Assembly: GCA_030593645.1 (NCBI GenBank)
Contig: JAUVGT010000055.1
Location: 1-16,192 of the forward strand
Direction of reading: 5' to 3'
DNA: 16,192 nt
Origin: Deltaproteobacteria bacterium
GTDB taxonomy: Bacteria > Desulfobacterota > Desulfobacteria > Desulfobacterales > JAUVGT01
Shown: piece by piece, positions 1 through 7,198 of the stretch
How the letters are laid out: each line of letters begins with the position of its first letter
How positions within the stretch are numbered: position 1 is the first letter of the stretch
Notes under the pieces: generated by a model
Database searches by the model: none
Told to the model about the DNA's origin: nothing
What the model saw: the letters and a program-made list of their open reading frames with translations, nothing else
Program-made: the position numbers and the translations under genes

Positions 1-102
1 TACCCCTGAAACACCATTGATCAGACTGTTAAGAATTTCTTCTTTAGCATGGCCAATGGGTGTAATAGCGGAAGCTGCTGTGATTACAACTCGTCTTTCC
101 AT
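1..102 (-). CDS. Beta-ketoacyl-ACP synthase, N-terminal fragment (runs off left edge)
   Basis: The reverse complement reads an ATG at 102-100 followed by 34 open codons to the window edge. The peptide begins MERRVVITAASAITPIG, matching the conserved opening strand and loop of FabF-type condensing enzymes, which usually read close to RRVVITGLGxVTPxG. The family condenses an acyl thioester with malonyl-ACP in fatty acid or polyketide synthesis. The catalytic Cys and two His lie outside the window, so activity cannot be judged. The usual GLG is replaced by AAS, which hints at a divergent paralogue rather than the housekeeping FabF. A weak GGGTGA ribosome-binding site lies upstream. The gene is transcribed away from the signalling block. 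The family is fairly sure; the substrate is unknown. Confidence 0.75.
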   Translation of the reverse strand, partial: MERRVVITAASAITPIGHAKEEILNSLINGVSGV

Positions 103-126
103 AATATTTTCACCCGGTACAAGTTT

Positions 127-277
127 GATGGCGTCGTAAAAAATCCGATTTGGACGGTTTCGTAAAAAGTTCAAATTCAAGGCGTGCAAATTTTGTAATC
201 ATGAAGCGTACTTATCGTACGTTGAATGATTGGGAAATGCAGCACAACGCAGAAGTTGAACTTTTTACGAAACCGTC
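127..277 (-). repeat. Palindromic intergenic repeat, copy 1 (151 bp, inverted orientation)
   Basis: The core at 153-277 begins with an 18-base arm, GACGGTTTCGTAAAAAGT, and ends with its exact reverse complement; the bases between them also fold into a long imperfect hairpin. An outer arm at 127-152, starting GATGGCGTCG, is a diverged second copy of the terminal repeat. Copies 2-4 carry this outer arm on the right, so this copy is inverted relative to them. It has no coding capacity and lies between two divergent genes. Confidence 0.9.
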
Positions 278-699
278 AAAAATCATTTAAGAAATATCGA
301 TTTACCCATATATATTAATGATATACATAACTAAACCGAATGGTTATATGTGTAATCAGGAACCATTGACAAAGGGGCCTGGAGATCATAATTGTCATGA
401 ATAACCAATCATCATGGTATGATGCCATTTTTATATATTAATTTTAATCAATTAGGGTTATAATGAACAATGGTACAGGTTTATAAATTCTGTCCTTTGT
501 GGATCGCATTCACTGATCAGTTCCATACCAGAACATAACTGCTTGATATTATAAACATGTAATATTTAATCACTATTTATGACTGGTGATTATTGCATTT
601 GTAAAAATCGGGTTTCAGAAGATGTCGGGAATTCTGGAAATAAAAGCAATCGCAGACAACTATGTCCAGAATAATCGGTTGGTCAAAGGAGGATAAATA
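278..699. other. AT-rich intergenic region, no gene recognised
   Basis: This stretch lies between the palindromic repeat and the CheY-like gene. No convincing gene or RNA is visible. Weak signals are a TTGACA at 366-371 followed 15 bases later by CATAAT, a lone TATAAT at 459-464, and a 7-base inverted repeat AATGGTT/AACCATT (339-345, 361-367). A 24-codon open frame at 622-696 overlaps the next gene's ribosome-binding site. Promoters for the signalling block probably lie here, but none can be fixed. Confidence 0.4.
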
Positions 700-1065
700 A
701 TGAAAATAATTATTGCCGATGATTCTGAGGTTATCAGAATAATAATTGAGAAGGGTATCAAACTGATAGGCTATGATGCTTTAAATGCGAATAACGGGCA
801 TAAGGTACTGGAACTGCTTGAAAAGAATATTAAAGAGATAGCCCTGGTACTGCTGGACTGGAACATGCCCGGCTTAAATGGTTTGGAGGTATTGAAAACC
901 ATGAAAGGCGATGAACGATTTAGCAGTATTCCTGTCCTGATGGTTTCAACAGAATCCGAGGAAAGCAAAATTTCCAAAGTATATGAAGCAGGGGCTGCGG
1001 GTTATCTGGCAAAGCCTTTTGAAGCCGAAGAGCTGAACAATTTAATCAAGAAAACACTCTCATAG
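700..1065 (+). CDS. Single-domain response regulator (CheY-like)
   Basis: This 121-residue protein is a stand-alone receiver domain with no output domain, the usual CheY size. All phosphotransfer residues are present: the acidic pair D7-D8 in IIIADDSEV, the phospho-acceptor D53 in LVLLDWNMPGLNG, S83/T84 after the fourth strand, and K105 in LAKPF. It should accept phosphate from a histidine kinase and act by protein contact in the cytoplasm. No kinase is encoded nearby, so its partner is elsewhere. The start is well supported by AAAGGAGG a few bases upstream. The next gene carries a CheX-type domain, a family that dephosphorylates CheY, so the two may act together; that link is inferred from position. 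The chemotaxis versus other signalling role is not determined. Confidence 0.92.
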   Translation: MKIIIADDSEVIRIIIEKGIKLIGYDALNANNGHKVLELLEKNIKEIALVLLDWNMPGLNGLEVLKTMKGDERFSSIPVLMVSTESEESKISKVYEAGAAGYLAKPFEAEELNNLIKKTLS

Positions 1066-1183
1066 GTTGATTTATCTGGTTCTGGCAATCGCATGTTTTT
1101 TTTGATAGAATTTACCTTATCCATATTTTCCCGACTCAAAAAAAAGAATTTAATACATTTGCAAACAAAAATGGAGCTTTACT

Positions 1184-2017
1184 ATGAGTACGATACTTCT
1201 CATTGATTGCAGTCCTAAAATGACCCAGGCAGTAACCGAATTGCTGGGTGATAACGTAGAAATAAAGAGTACTGTTTTTGAAGAAAAAATGAATCTTTCC
1301 AGTTATAGTATGGCCATACTTGAGTCGAGTGATGACCAGAAATATGCCTTACAGCAAATCAGGAATTTGAGATATGCGTGTAACTTTCGAGATATTCCAA
1401 TAATTATGGTTGGGGAAAGTTTTAATAATGCTCAAATTCAACCATATATCATGGCGGGCGCGACAGAGGCGCTCCCCCTTGATGCCCCGCCTGTTGCATG
1501 CCGTCAGATTCTTCAGGGGTACATGATACCGGGCCGGCAGCCCATGGAAGAAGAAATGAAGTACCTGAACCATTTTATTAAGAACACGCATACAGTCCTG
1601 AAGAAGATGGCAAAAATGGAGGTGATTTTTAAAGAAGTATATTTTTCAAACGATTTTCGTATATTTGGTGATATTTCAGGAATAATCGGACTTTCCGGGG
1701 AATCGGAAGGTACGGTTGTCGCTACCTTTTACTGGACCCTGGCGCGTGAAATCATAGCCCGTATGATGAACGTTCAAAAAGACCAGGTTAACTCGGAGTT
1801 AATTCATGACGGTGTTGGTGAAATTATTAATATGATTGCCGGTTCTACCAAAAAGAATCTGGTCGGAACACCGTATCATTTTGAGCTTTCTTTACCTTCC
1901 GTGGTTGTTGGGTATGGTCATCAAATCGGCCACCCGGAAAGTGTAAGTATCGCCGTGATACTATTCGAAGTGGGACATAGTGCTTTTGCCATACAAGTGG
2001 GAATTAAACCGGATTAA
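1184..2017 (+). CDS. Degenerate receiver domain fused to CheX-type phosphatase domain
   Basis: Residues 1-115 follow the receiver fold (ILLIDCSPKM, IIMVGES, GATEALPLD) but have lost key residues: the acceptor position reads AILESS with no Asp, and the Lys position reads LPL. It is therefore probably a pseudo-receiver. Residues about 135-277 resemble CheX/CheC: FKEVYFSNDF, SGESEGTVV, and the family E-x2-N motif at E213-N216 within GEIINMIAG. CheX proteins hydrolyse phospho-CheY, and this E/N pair is the active site. The intact receiver encoded just upstream is the obvious candidate substrate, which is inference. The start has GGAG eight bases upstream. A palindromic repeat begins 6 bases after the stop codon. 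Confidence 0.82.
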   Translation: MSTILLIDCSPKMTQAVTELLGDNVEIKSTVFEEKMNLSSYSMAILESSDDQKYALQQIRNLRYACNFRDIPIIMVGESFNNAQIQPYIMAGATEALPLDAPPVACRQILQGYMIPGRQPMEEEMKYLNHFIKNTHTVLKKMAKMEVIFKEVYFSNDFRIFGDISGIIGLSGESEGTVVATFYWTLAREIIARMMNVQKDQVNSELIHDGVGEIINMIAGSTKKNLVGTPYHFELSLPSVVVGYGHQIGHPESVSIAVILFEVGHSAFAIQVGIKPD

Positions 2018-2022
2018 ATTTT

Positions 2023-2173
2023 GACGGTTTCGTAAAAAGTCCAACTTCTGCGTTGTGCTGCATTTCGCAATCATTCAACGTACTATAAGTACGCTTCATG
2101 ATTACGAAATTTGCACGTCTTGAATTTGAACTTTTTACGAAACCGTCACATTCGGACTTTTTACGAGACCATC
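2023..2173 (+). repeat. Palindromic intergenic repeat, copy 2 (151 bp)
   Basis: It starts GACGGTTTCGTAAAAAGT at 2023, and the exact reverse complement of that arm ends at 2147. The outer arm at 2149-2173 ends TTTTTACGAGACCATC. The hairpin apex reads ACGTACTATAAGTACG. Its reverse complement matches copy 1 at nearly every base. It begins 6 bases after the CheX-fusion stop codon, so transcripts of that gene would read into a very strong hairpin. Confidence 0.92.
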
Positions 2174-2324
2174 AATGTTGATTAGAGCTGCTTTTCGATG
2201 ATAAATATTTCGAATTGGTTTCAAAACCTTAGACGCTTTTTCCAAAATCTTCGATCACGTTTAATTTCAAGGAGGAGCGGAGATTTTGTAGCCACTTTTA
2301 ACAATTGACCCGTTATATAGGCCC

Positions 2325-4109
2325 ATGAGCAATAAAAATGATATACTTTTAATAAACCTTCAACAGGAATTTTCAGAGGCTGTCTACGCCTATTTGCGTC
2401 ATTCCGGATACAATGTATACAAGGCAGTGGATCTTGGTGAGGCACTGAATGCGCTGACATCTTTTCCTGTCGGTTTGATTATCAGCAATAATGAACTTCA
2501 TGATATCAACGCCTATGATTTCCTGCGATTCCTCAAGAATGATCCACTCCGTTGGTCCATTCCGATGATTTTTTTTGTTCCAGCTGATAAAAAGGAGCAA
2601 TCTTCAAAGGCGCTTGAACAGGGCGCGACAGATTTCCTGGTTTTTCCATATCAAATGGAAACACTGGTCTGCCGGGTTTGGGAAATTTTGCCGTTAAACA
2701 GTTCACCGGAACCAAGCACCGCGCCGGATAATTTCCTTGAGGAAGCCATATCATCTCCGTCCCAAAAAATTGAAAATGAAGATCTACCAAAGACCCAGAA
2801 GTCATTACCTGATTTTCGCACGGAGATTTCTCGAGATGGTCTTCTGTGGATACCGGGTCAAATTAAGAATTATACTAAAAACAGTATGTATGTGGAAACA
2901 GCGTTACTCGGGAAACAGGGTTCAACGTTGAACTTCCGGTTTTTAATACCAAGGGGTATGTATATTATTAAAGGTTTTATCAGACATATCACATTTAATG
3001 ATATTGAAAAACCGATCGGAATCGGAGTTAATATCGAAAAGAGCGCGGAATGGGTAGAAATTTATAAACATATGAATTCGCTTAGCGGTGATGCTTCTCC
3101 GGAAACAGAACAAAAAGAAATCAAACAGATTGACACTCCTGAGGAAAAGTCAGTTCCAAGATCCCCGGCTGATTCACTGGCAGAGTCAATACATAAACAT
3201 GAGGTGAAGGTATTTGATGGGTCCATACCGCTTGATGTTTCGAAACATACAAAAGAGATGTCTTATAATAACCGATTTTACCATAGTCTGAAAGGAAAAC
3301 AGCTGGATAATTATAAGGTTGTTTCTTTTATTGGATCGGGAAGCATGGGAGGAGTATTTAAGGGTTGGGATATTGCTCTGGAAAGAGAGGTTGCATTGAA
3401 AGTAATCTCCTTTGAATTGTCTTCACAGGATCAATACAGGGATAAGTTTCTCAATGAAGCTCGTGTGATATCAAAATTGGATAACCCGAATATTGCCCGT
3501 ATCTTCAGCATCGGTTATTCAAATGGTATTCTCTATTTCGCAATGGAATTTATTCCAGGAAACACGCTGGCCTTCCTTATTAAAAAGAACCGCTTTCTGG
3601 AGGTAGCTCAGGGGCTTGATTATTTAATAACAACCTGCCAGACGCTCGATTTTGTAAACAAGAAAAATATAATTCATCGGGATATAAAACCGGACAATAT
3701 TATCGTAAATAATAAAGGTATTCTAAAAGTAGTCGATTTCGGTGTCGCAAAATCTGCTGATTTGGATTTCGAGGGACAGCAGAAAAGGAGAATCGTCGGG
3801 ACTCCTTTTTACATTTCCCCGGAAGCTATTGGAGGGAACGCAGTTGATCATCGAAGTGATATATACTCTTTAGGGGCTTCATTTTACCATGCATTTACAG
3901 GTCATTTACCATTTACGGGCAATGATATTTCCGATGTCATTTATAAGCATCTTAACCAGAGGGTTACCCCGTTAATTGAAAAAAATCCGGATGTGCCTGC
4001 ACCGCTCGCTGCAATAATTGAAAAGATGATGGAAAAAGACCCTGCAAACCGATATCAGAATTATAAAAGCCTCAACGAAGACCTCGAATCATTCCGATCA
4101 AATATGTAG
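2325..4109 (+). CDS. Pseudo-receiver / PilZ / Ser-Thr protein kinase
   Basis: Three regions are seen in 594 residues. Residues 5-118 form a receiver fold whose acidic pocket is lost (ILLINL), whose acceptor is Asn (LIISNNEL), and whose Lys is replaced (FLVFPYQ). Residues about 162-250 match PilZ: GQIKNYTKNSMYVET, LNFRFLIPRG and a GIGVNI end strand. The c-di-GMP motifs are imperfect, RTEISR instead of RxxxR and NYTKNS instead of D/NxSxxG. After a low-complexity linker, residues 327-590 are a Hanks-type kinase with intact G337-SGSMG loop, K359 in VALKV, H451-RDIKPDN, D471-FG and GTPFYISPE. It should phosphorylate Ser/Thr in the cytoplasm; no transmembrane segment is seen. ATG 2325 is the only plausible start after an in-frame TAG, but its ribosome-binding site is weak. 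Domain calls are firm; c-di-GMP control is a guess. Confidence 0.9.
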   Translation: MSNKNDILLINLQQEFSEAVYAYLRHSGYNVYKAVDLGEALNALTSFPVGLIISNNELHDINAYDFLRFLKNDPLRWSIPMIFFVPADKKEQSSKALEQGATDFLVFPYQMETLVCRVWEILPLNSSPEPSTAPDNFLEEAISSPSQKIENEDLPKTQKSLPDFRTEISRDGLLWIPGQIKNYTKNSMYVETALLGKQGSTLNFRFLIPRGMYIIKGFIRHITFNDIEKPIGIGVNIEKSAEWVEIYKHMNSLSGDASPETEQKEIKQIDTPEEKSVPRSPADSLAESIHKHEVKVFDGSIPLDVSKHTKEMSYNNRFYHSLKGKQLDNYKVVSFIGSGSMGGVFKGWDIALEREVALKVISFELSSQDQYRDKFLNEARVISKLDNPNIARIFSIGYSNGILYFAMEFIPGNTLAFLIKKNRFLEVAQGLDYLITTCQTLDFVNKKNIIHRDIKPDNIIVNNKGILKVVDFGVAKSADLDFEGQQKRRIVGTPFYISPEAIGGNAVDHRSDIYSLGASFYHAFTGHLPFTGNDISDVIYKHLNQRVTPLIEKNPDVPAPLAAIIEKMMEKDPANRYQNYKSLNEDLESFRSNM

Positions 4110-4234
4110 TATGAACCCACCTGCCGTGTCGCACAATATCCCGGCTTCTCCGCTGCCATTCTTCTTACAATAAAAGCATTCCTTTTTCTTGCGCTTTAAC
4201 GATGAGTTTATTAATATGTTCGTTGAGTGATACT

Positions 4235-4891
4235 ATGAATGATGACGGTTCAGAAAAACTGATTAATAATATCGAAAAAATAGGTCGAACGGTTTTCTCA
4301 GGCTCCAGAGGCAGCCATGATTGGGATCATACCCAGCGTGTTTTTCAACTATGCAAAAAAGTGGGAGATGCGGAAGACGCAGATATGACTGTGCTGTTGA
4401 TTGCGGCTCTTCTTCATGATATCGGCAGAAGTGATCAGGACCATTCAAAGGGTGCAGTCTGCCATGCCGAGAAGGGTGCTGAAATGGCGATCCCGATTAT
4501 AGATCCGTTGCCCCTCTCTGCCAGGCAAAAAGAAAACATTATTCATAGCATCAGGACTCACCGGTTTCGAAACAATCAATTTCCGGAAACCAAGGAAGCA
4601 AAAGTATTATTTGACGCTGATAAACTGGATGCCATAGGGGCAGTTGGTGTGGCAAGGGCGTTTCTTTTTGCGGGTGAAGTCGGAGCGAGACTGCACAGCC
4701 CGGAAAAGATGATCGAGGACACAAAACCCTATTCAGATGATGATACCGGATACAGGGAATATAAAGTCAAATTATGTAAGATAAAGGACAGGATGTTAAC
4801 CACCACAGGCAAAGGACTGGCAAATGAGCGGCATGCCTATATGGAGAAGTTTTTTAAACAATTCTTAAAAGAGTATGACGGAAAGGGGTAA
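4235..4891 (+). CDS. HD-domain metal-dependent phosphohydrolase
   Basis: This protein of about 218 residues carries the HD-superfamily metal site. Numbered from this start, the ligands are H32 in SHDWDHTQRV, H61-D62 in LLHDIGRS and D129 in FDADKLDAIG. The arrangement resembles the YedJ/YpgQ group of small HD hydrolases, some of which act on nucleotides. An in-frame ATG at 4202 would add 11 residues (MSLLICSLSDT) but has no ribosome-binding site; ATG 4235 is preceded by GAGTGA and gives the usual family N-terminus. The stop is 5 bases before the IMP cyclohydrolase gene, whose AAAGGGG ribosome site lies inside this gene, so the two are probably co-translated. That suggests a nucleotide-related role, but the substrate is unknown. 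Confidence 0.82.
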   Translation: MNDDGSEKLINNIEKIGRTVFSGSRGSHDWDHTQRVFQLCKKVGDAEDADMTVLLIAALLHDIGRSDQDHSKGAVCHAEKGAEMAIPIIDPLPLSARQKENIIHSIRTHRFRNNQFPETKEAKVLFDADKLDAIGAVGVARAFLFAGEVGARLHSPEKMIEDTKPYSDDDTGYREYKVKLCKIKDRMLTTTGKGLANERHAYMEKFFKQFLKEYDGKG

Positions 4892-4896
4892 AAGAT

Positions 4897-5568
4897 ATGA
4901 GCATCAATGTTGTAAAAAAAATAGACGATATCGTAAAGGTTAAACATGTGCTGATCAGCGTTTCAGACAAAGACGGACTGGATACATTTATCCCGGGACT
5001 CCTGGATATCAATCCGGAGTTGAAAATATTTTCAACAGGGGGGACATTCGGTCGGATAAACGAGATACTTGGATCAAAAGCCGAATCGTGCCTGATGCAG
5101 GTTTCAGATTACACCGGACAGCCGGAAACCCAGGGCGGGCTGGTCAAAACCCTTGATTTTAAAATATATCTTGGTTTGTTAACCGAAACGTATAATGATT
5201 CTCATCAGGATGACTTAAAAAGGGCAGAAGCGGTTCCTATAGATATGGTTGTGGTCAACCTCTATCCGTTTAAAGAAACAATATCAAAACCGGGTGTCAC
5301 GATTGAACAGGCTCGCGGTAATATTGATATTGGCGGTCCATGCATGATCAGGGCGTCTGCTAAGAATTTTATTCGGGTCGCGTCGGTTGTTAATCCCGCG
5401 GATTACAACATGATTCTATCACAAATGAAGACTGAATCGGGCTGCACTACCCTTGATCTGAGGTTTAACCTCGCAAAGAAAGCGTTTAATCATACCGCGG
5501 TTTATGATAGAACAATTGCCGATTTTTTAGCAGGCGGACCAAATGACATGGTAAAGGAATGTTATTAA
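4897..5568 (+). CDS. purH: IMP cyclohydrolase (separate N-terminal half of PurH)
   Basis: This 223-residue protein corresponds to the N-terminal domain of bifunctional PurH (usually about 520 residues), which closes FAICAR to IMP in the last step of purine synthesis. Conserved stretches are VLISVSDKDGLDTF (residues 18-31), FSTGGT (45-50), VSDYTGQPE (69-77), VVVNLYPFKETI (118-129) and GNIDIGGPCMIRASAKN (141-157). The usual GRVKTLHP segment reads GLVKTLDF here (81-88): the Arg and His are lost while K84 is kept. The gene ends with a stop before the transformylase domain, which is encoded by the next gene 58 bases on with its own ribosome-binding site, so this is a real split, not a frameshift. 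It is translationally close to the upstream HD gene. Confidence 0.9.
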   Translation: MSINVVKKIDDIVKVKHVLISVSDKDGLDTFIPGLLDINPELKIFSTGGTFGRINEILGSKAESCLMQVSDYTGQPETQGGLVKTLDFKIYLGLLTETYNDSHQDDLKRAEAVPIDMVVVNLYPFKETISKPGVTIEQARGNIDIGGPCMIRASAKNFIRVASVVNPADYNMILSQMKTESGCTTLDLRFNLAKKAFNHTAVYDRTIADFLAGGPNDMVKECY

Positions 5569-5626
5569 AGGTATCGAACAAGAACGCCTGGATATATTTT
5601 TTAACAAATAACAAGGAGATCACATC

Positions 5627-6877
5627 ATGCCTGATGACCTGAAAAAAATGTATAAAACCATTATGGGCGATCATTTTCCACCGCAAATGGAGGTTAGCTT
5701 TGTAGAAAATGATAACCGGCAGACACTTTTCTATGAAAAAGTAGGGTGGACTATTGATAATGAAAACAAGGGATTGAGATATGGTGAAAATCCGGGCCAG
5801 GAAGCCGCGCTGTATAAACTTGTGAATGGAAATCTTGTCCTCGGGCAGACCGAATGCATTCAGCCGGGTCAATATCTGGCGTCTGATATTGAACTTTTAC
5901 AATCTGGTAAACATCCAGGCAAGACCAACCTGACGGATGCGGATAATTCATTAAACATACTGAGGTATTTTACCGATAAGCCCACAGTGGTAATCGTCAA
6001 GCATAATAACCCCTGCGGTGTAGCCCGGTCTGATTCCTTAACTGATGCGTATATCAAGGCAAATATGGCAGACAGGGTCGCGGCTTTTGGAGGGTGCATT
6101 GCTTTGAACAGGTCTGTGGACCAATCAACTGCGGAAGCCATTACCCGGCAGTATGCTGAAGTTGTGGCTGCACCCGATTTTGAAGATGGTGTCATGGAAA
6201 TATTTTCAAAAAAGAAAAATCTTCGTGTCATCAAAATCGGTAATATTGAAAAACTGAATACATTTGTTGGCAGCAGGTGTGTTGAATTCAAAAGTTTGAT
6301 AGACGGCGGACTCATTGCCCAGTGGTCCTTTGTACCTTCAGCTCTTACAAAGGATGCCCTTATAAAAGCAGAATGTGAGTACAAGGGGAAACAATACAGG
6401 ATCGATCGGGAACCAACTCAACAGGAATATGATGATATGCTTTTTGGATGGCTTGTGGAATCCGGAATTACTTCCAATTCGGTCATATATGTCAAAGACC
6501 AGGTTACTGTGGGCATTGGAACCGGTGAACAGGACAGGGTCGGTGTGGCTGAGATTGCGCGAGATAAAGCGTACCGAAAGCTGTCAGACAGATACTGTTT
6601 TGAAAGACACGGCATTTCATATAATGAATTAAGAGACCACGCAAAGAAAGCGGAGATCGATTACCTGGTAACCCGGGAAAAGGGCGGGCTTATCGGTGCT
6701 GCCATGGTAAGCGACGCATTCTTTCCATTCAGGGATGGAGTCGATGTGGGAATCAGGGAAGGTATTTCATGTGTGATCCAGCCTGGCGGATCATCAAATG
6801 ACTACCAGTCCATAGAAGCCTGCAATGAATCAAGCGTGGCTATGGTATACACCGGTCAGCGGAGTTTTAAGCACTAG
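5627..6877 (+). CDS. purH: AICAR formyltransferase (separate C-terminal half of PurH)
   Basis: This 416-residue protein matches the AICAR transformylase domain of PurH, which transfers a formyl group from 10-formyl-tetrahydrofolate to AICAR. It keeps the catalytic K125-H126 in VKHNNPCGVA, plus RYGENP (51-56), FGGCIALN, a TVGIGTG segment, SDAFFPFRDGVD and QPGGS near the C-terminus. The familiar RYGENPHQ reads RYGENPGQ, with His replaced by Gly at 57. The first 45 residues (MPDDLKKMYKTIMGDHFPPQ onward) are not part of the standard domain and may serve in docking to the separate cyclohydrolase. The start is well supported by AAGGAG at 5612-5617. With the preceding gene it reconstitutes both PurH activities; the same symbol is used because no separate standard bacterial name is certain. 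Confidence 0.9.
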   Translation: MPDDLKKMYKTIMGDHFPPQMEVSFVENDNRQTLFYEKVGWTIDNENKGLRYGENPGQEAALYKLVNGNLVLGQTECIQPGQYLASDIELLQSGKHPGKTNLTDADNSLNILRYFTDKPTVVIVKHNNPCGVARSDSLTDAYIKANMADRVAAFGGCIALNRSVDQSTAEAITRQYAEVVAAPDFEDGVMEIFSKKKNLRVIKIGNIEKLNTFVGSRCVEFKSLIDGGLIAQWSFVPSALTKDALIKAECEYKGKQYRIDREPTQQEYDDMLFGWLVESGITSNSVIYVKDQVTVGIGTGEQDRVGVAEIARDKAYRKLSDRYCFERHGISYNELRDHAKKAEIDYLVTREKGGLIGAAMVSDAFFPFRDGVDVGIREGISCVIQPGGSSNDYQSIEACNESSVAMVYTGQRSFKH

Positions 6878-6906
6878 CCCGGATTTCTCACAAGCATTTA
6901 TCATTT

Positions 6907-7094
6907 GACGGTCTCGTAAAAAGTCCAACTTCTGCGTTGTGCTACATTTCGCAATCATTCAACTCCCCTGTTAAATAAAAAGACAGATTTAACAGGTCGG
7001 GTCCGATAAGTACGCTTCATGATTACGAAATTTGCACGCCTTGAATTTGAACTCTTTACGAAACCGTCTAATTCGGACTTTTTACGGGACCATC
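6907..7094 (+). repeat. Palindromic intergenic repeat, copy 3 (188 bp, with inserted hairpin)
   Basis: It has the same arms as copy 2 but is more diverged: the left arm reads GACGGTCTCG, the inner right arm reads GAACTCTTTACG, and the outer arm reads TTTACGGGACCATC. It is 37 bases longer because the apex CGTACT is replaced by a 43-base segment. That segment holds its own perfect inverted repeat, CCTGTTAAAT (6967-6976) and ATTTAACAGG (6987-6996). It lies 29 bases after the AICAR formyltransferase stop codon. Confidence 0.9.
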
Positions 7095-7148
7095 ATCATT
7101 TGATAGTTTACAGCAAAAGAAACCGTGTTGATCTGATTCGATATTCAT

Positions 7149-7177
7149 TTGATCCTACGGGTAGTCGCTAATATAAA
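7149..7177 (+). promoter_or_regulatory. Candidate sigma-70 promoter for the cysteine desulfurase-like gene
   Basis: TTGATC (7149-7154) lies exactly 17 bases before TATAAA (7172-7177). That gives 4 of 6 and 5 of 6 matches to the consensus hexamers. Transcription would start near 7184, leaving a leader of only about 15 bases that still contains GGGAG. The short leader lowers confidence. Confidence 0.4.
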
Positions 7178-7198
7178 TGCGAAGGGAGAAACAAAAAT

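Noticed and set aside
366..392. TTGACA followed by CATAAT as a promoter for the CheY-like gene
   Set aside because: The spacing is 15 bases and the start codon is over 300 bases downstream; not strong enough to list as a promoter.
622..696. 24-codon open frame (MSGILEIKAIADNYVQNNRL...) ending just before the CheY-like gene
   Set aside because: It has no ribosome-binding site and no recognisable similarity, and its 3' end is the next gene's Shine-Dalgarno sequence; chance is more likely.
5569..5626. Possible frameshift or nonsense mutation breaking a fused purH
   Set aside because: The two halves are separated by 58 bases with an AAGGAG ribosome site, and each half has natural ends, so a true two-gene arrangement fits better.
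5869..6384. 171-codon open frame on the minus strand
   Set aside because: It is antisense to the conserved AICAR formyltransferase and is a by-product of its codon use.
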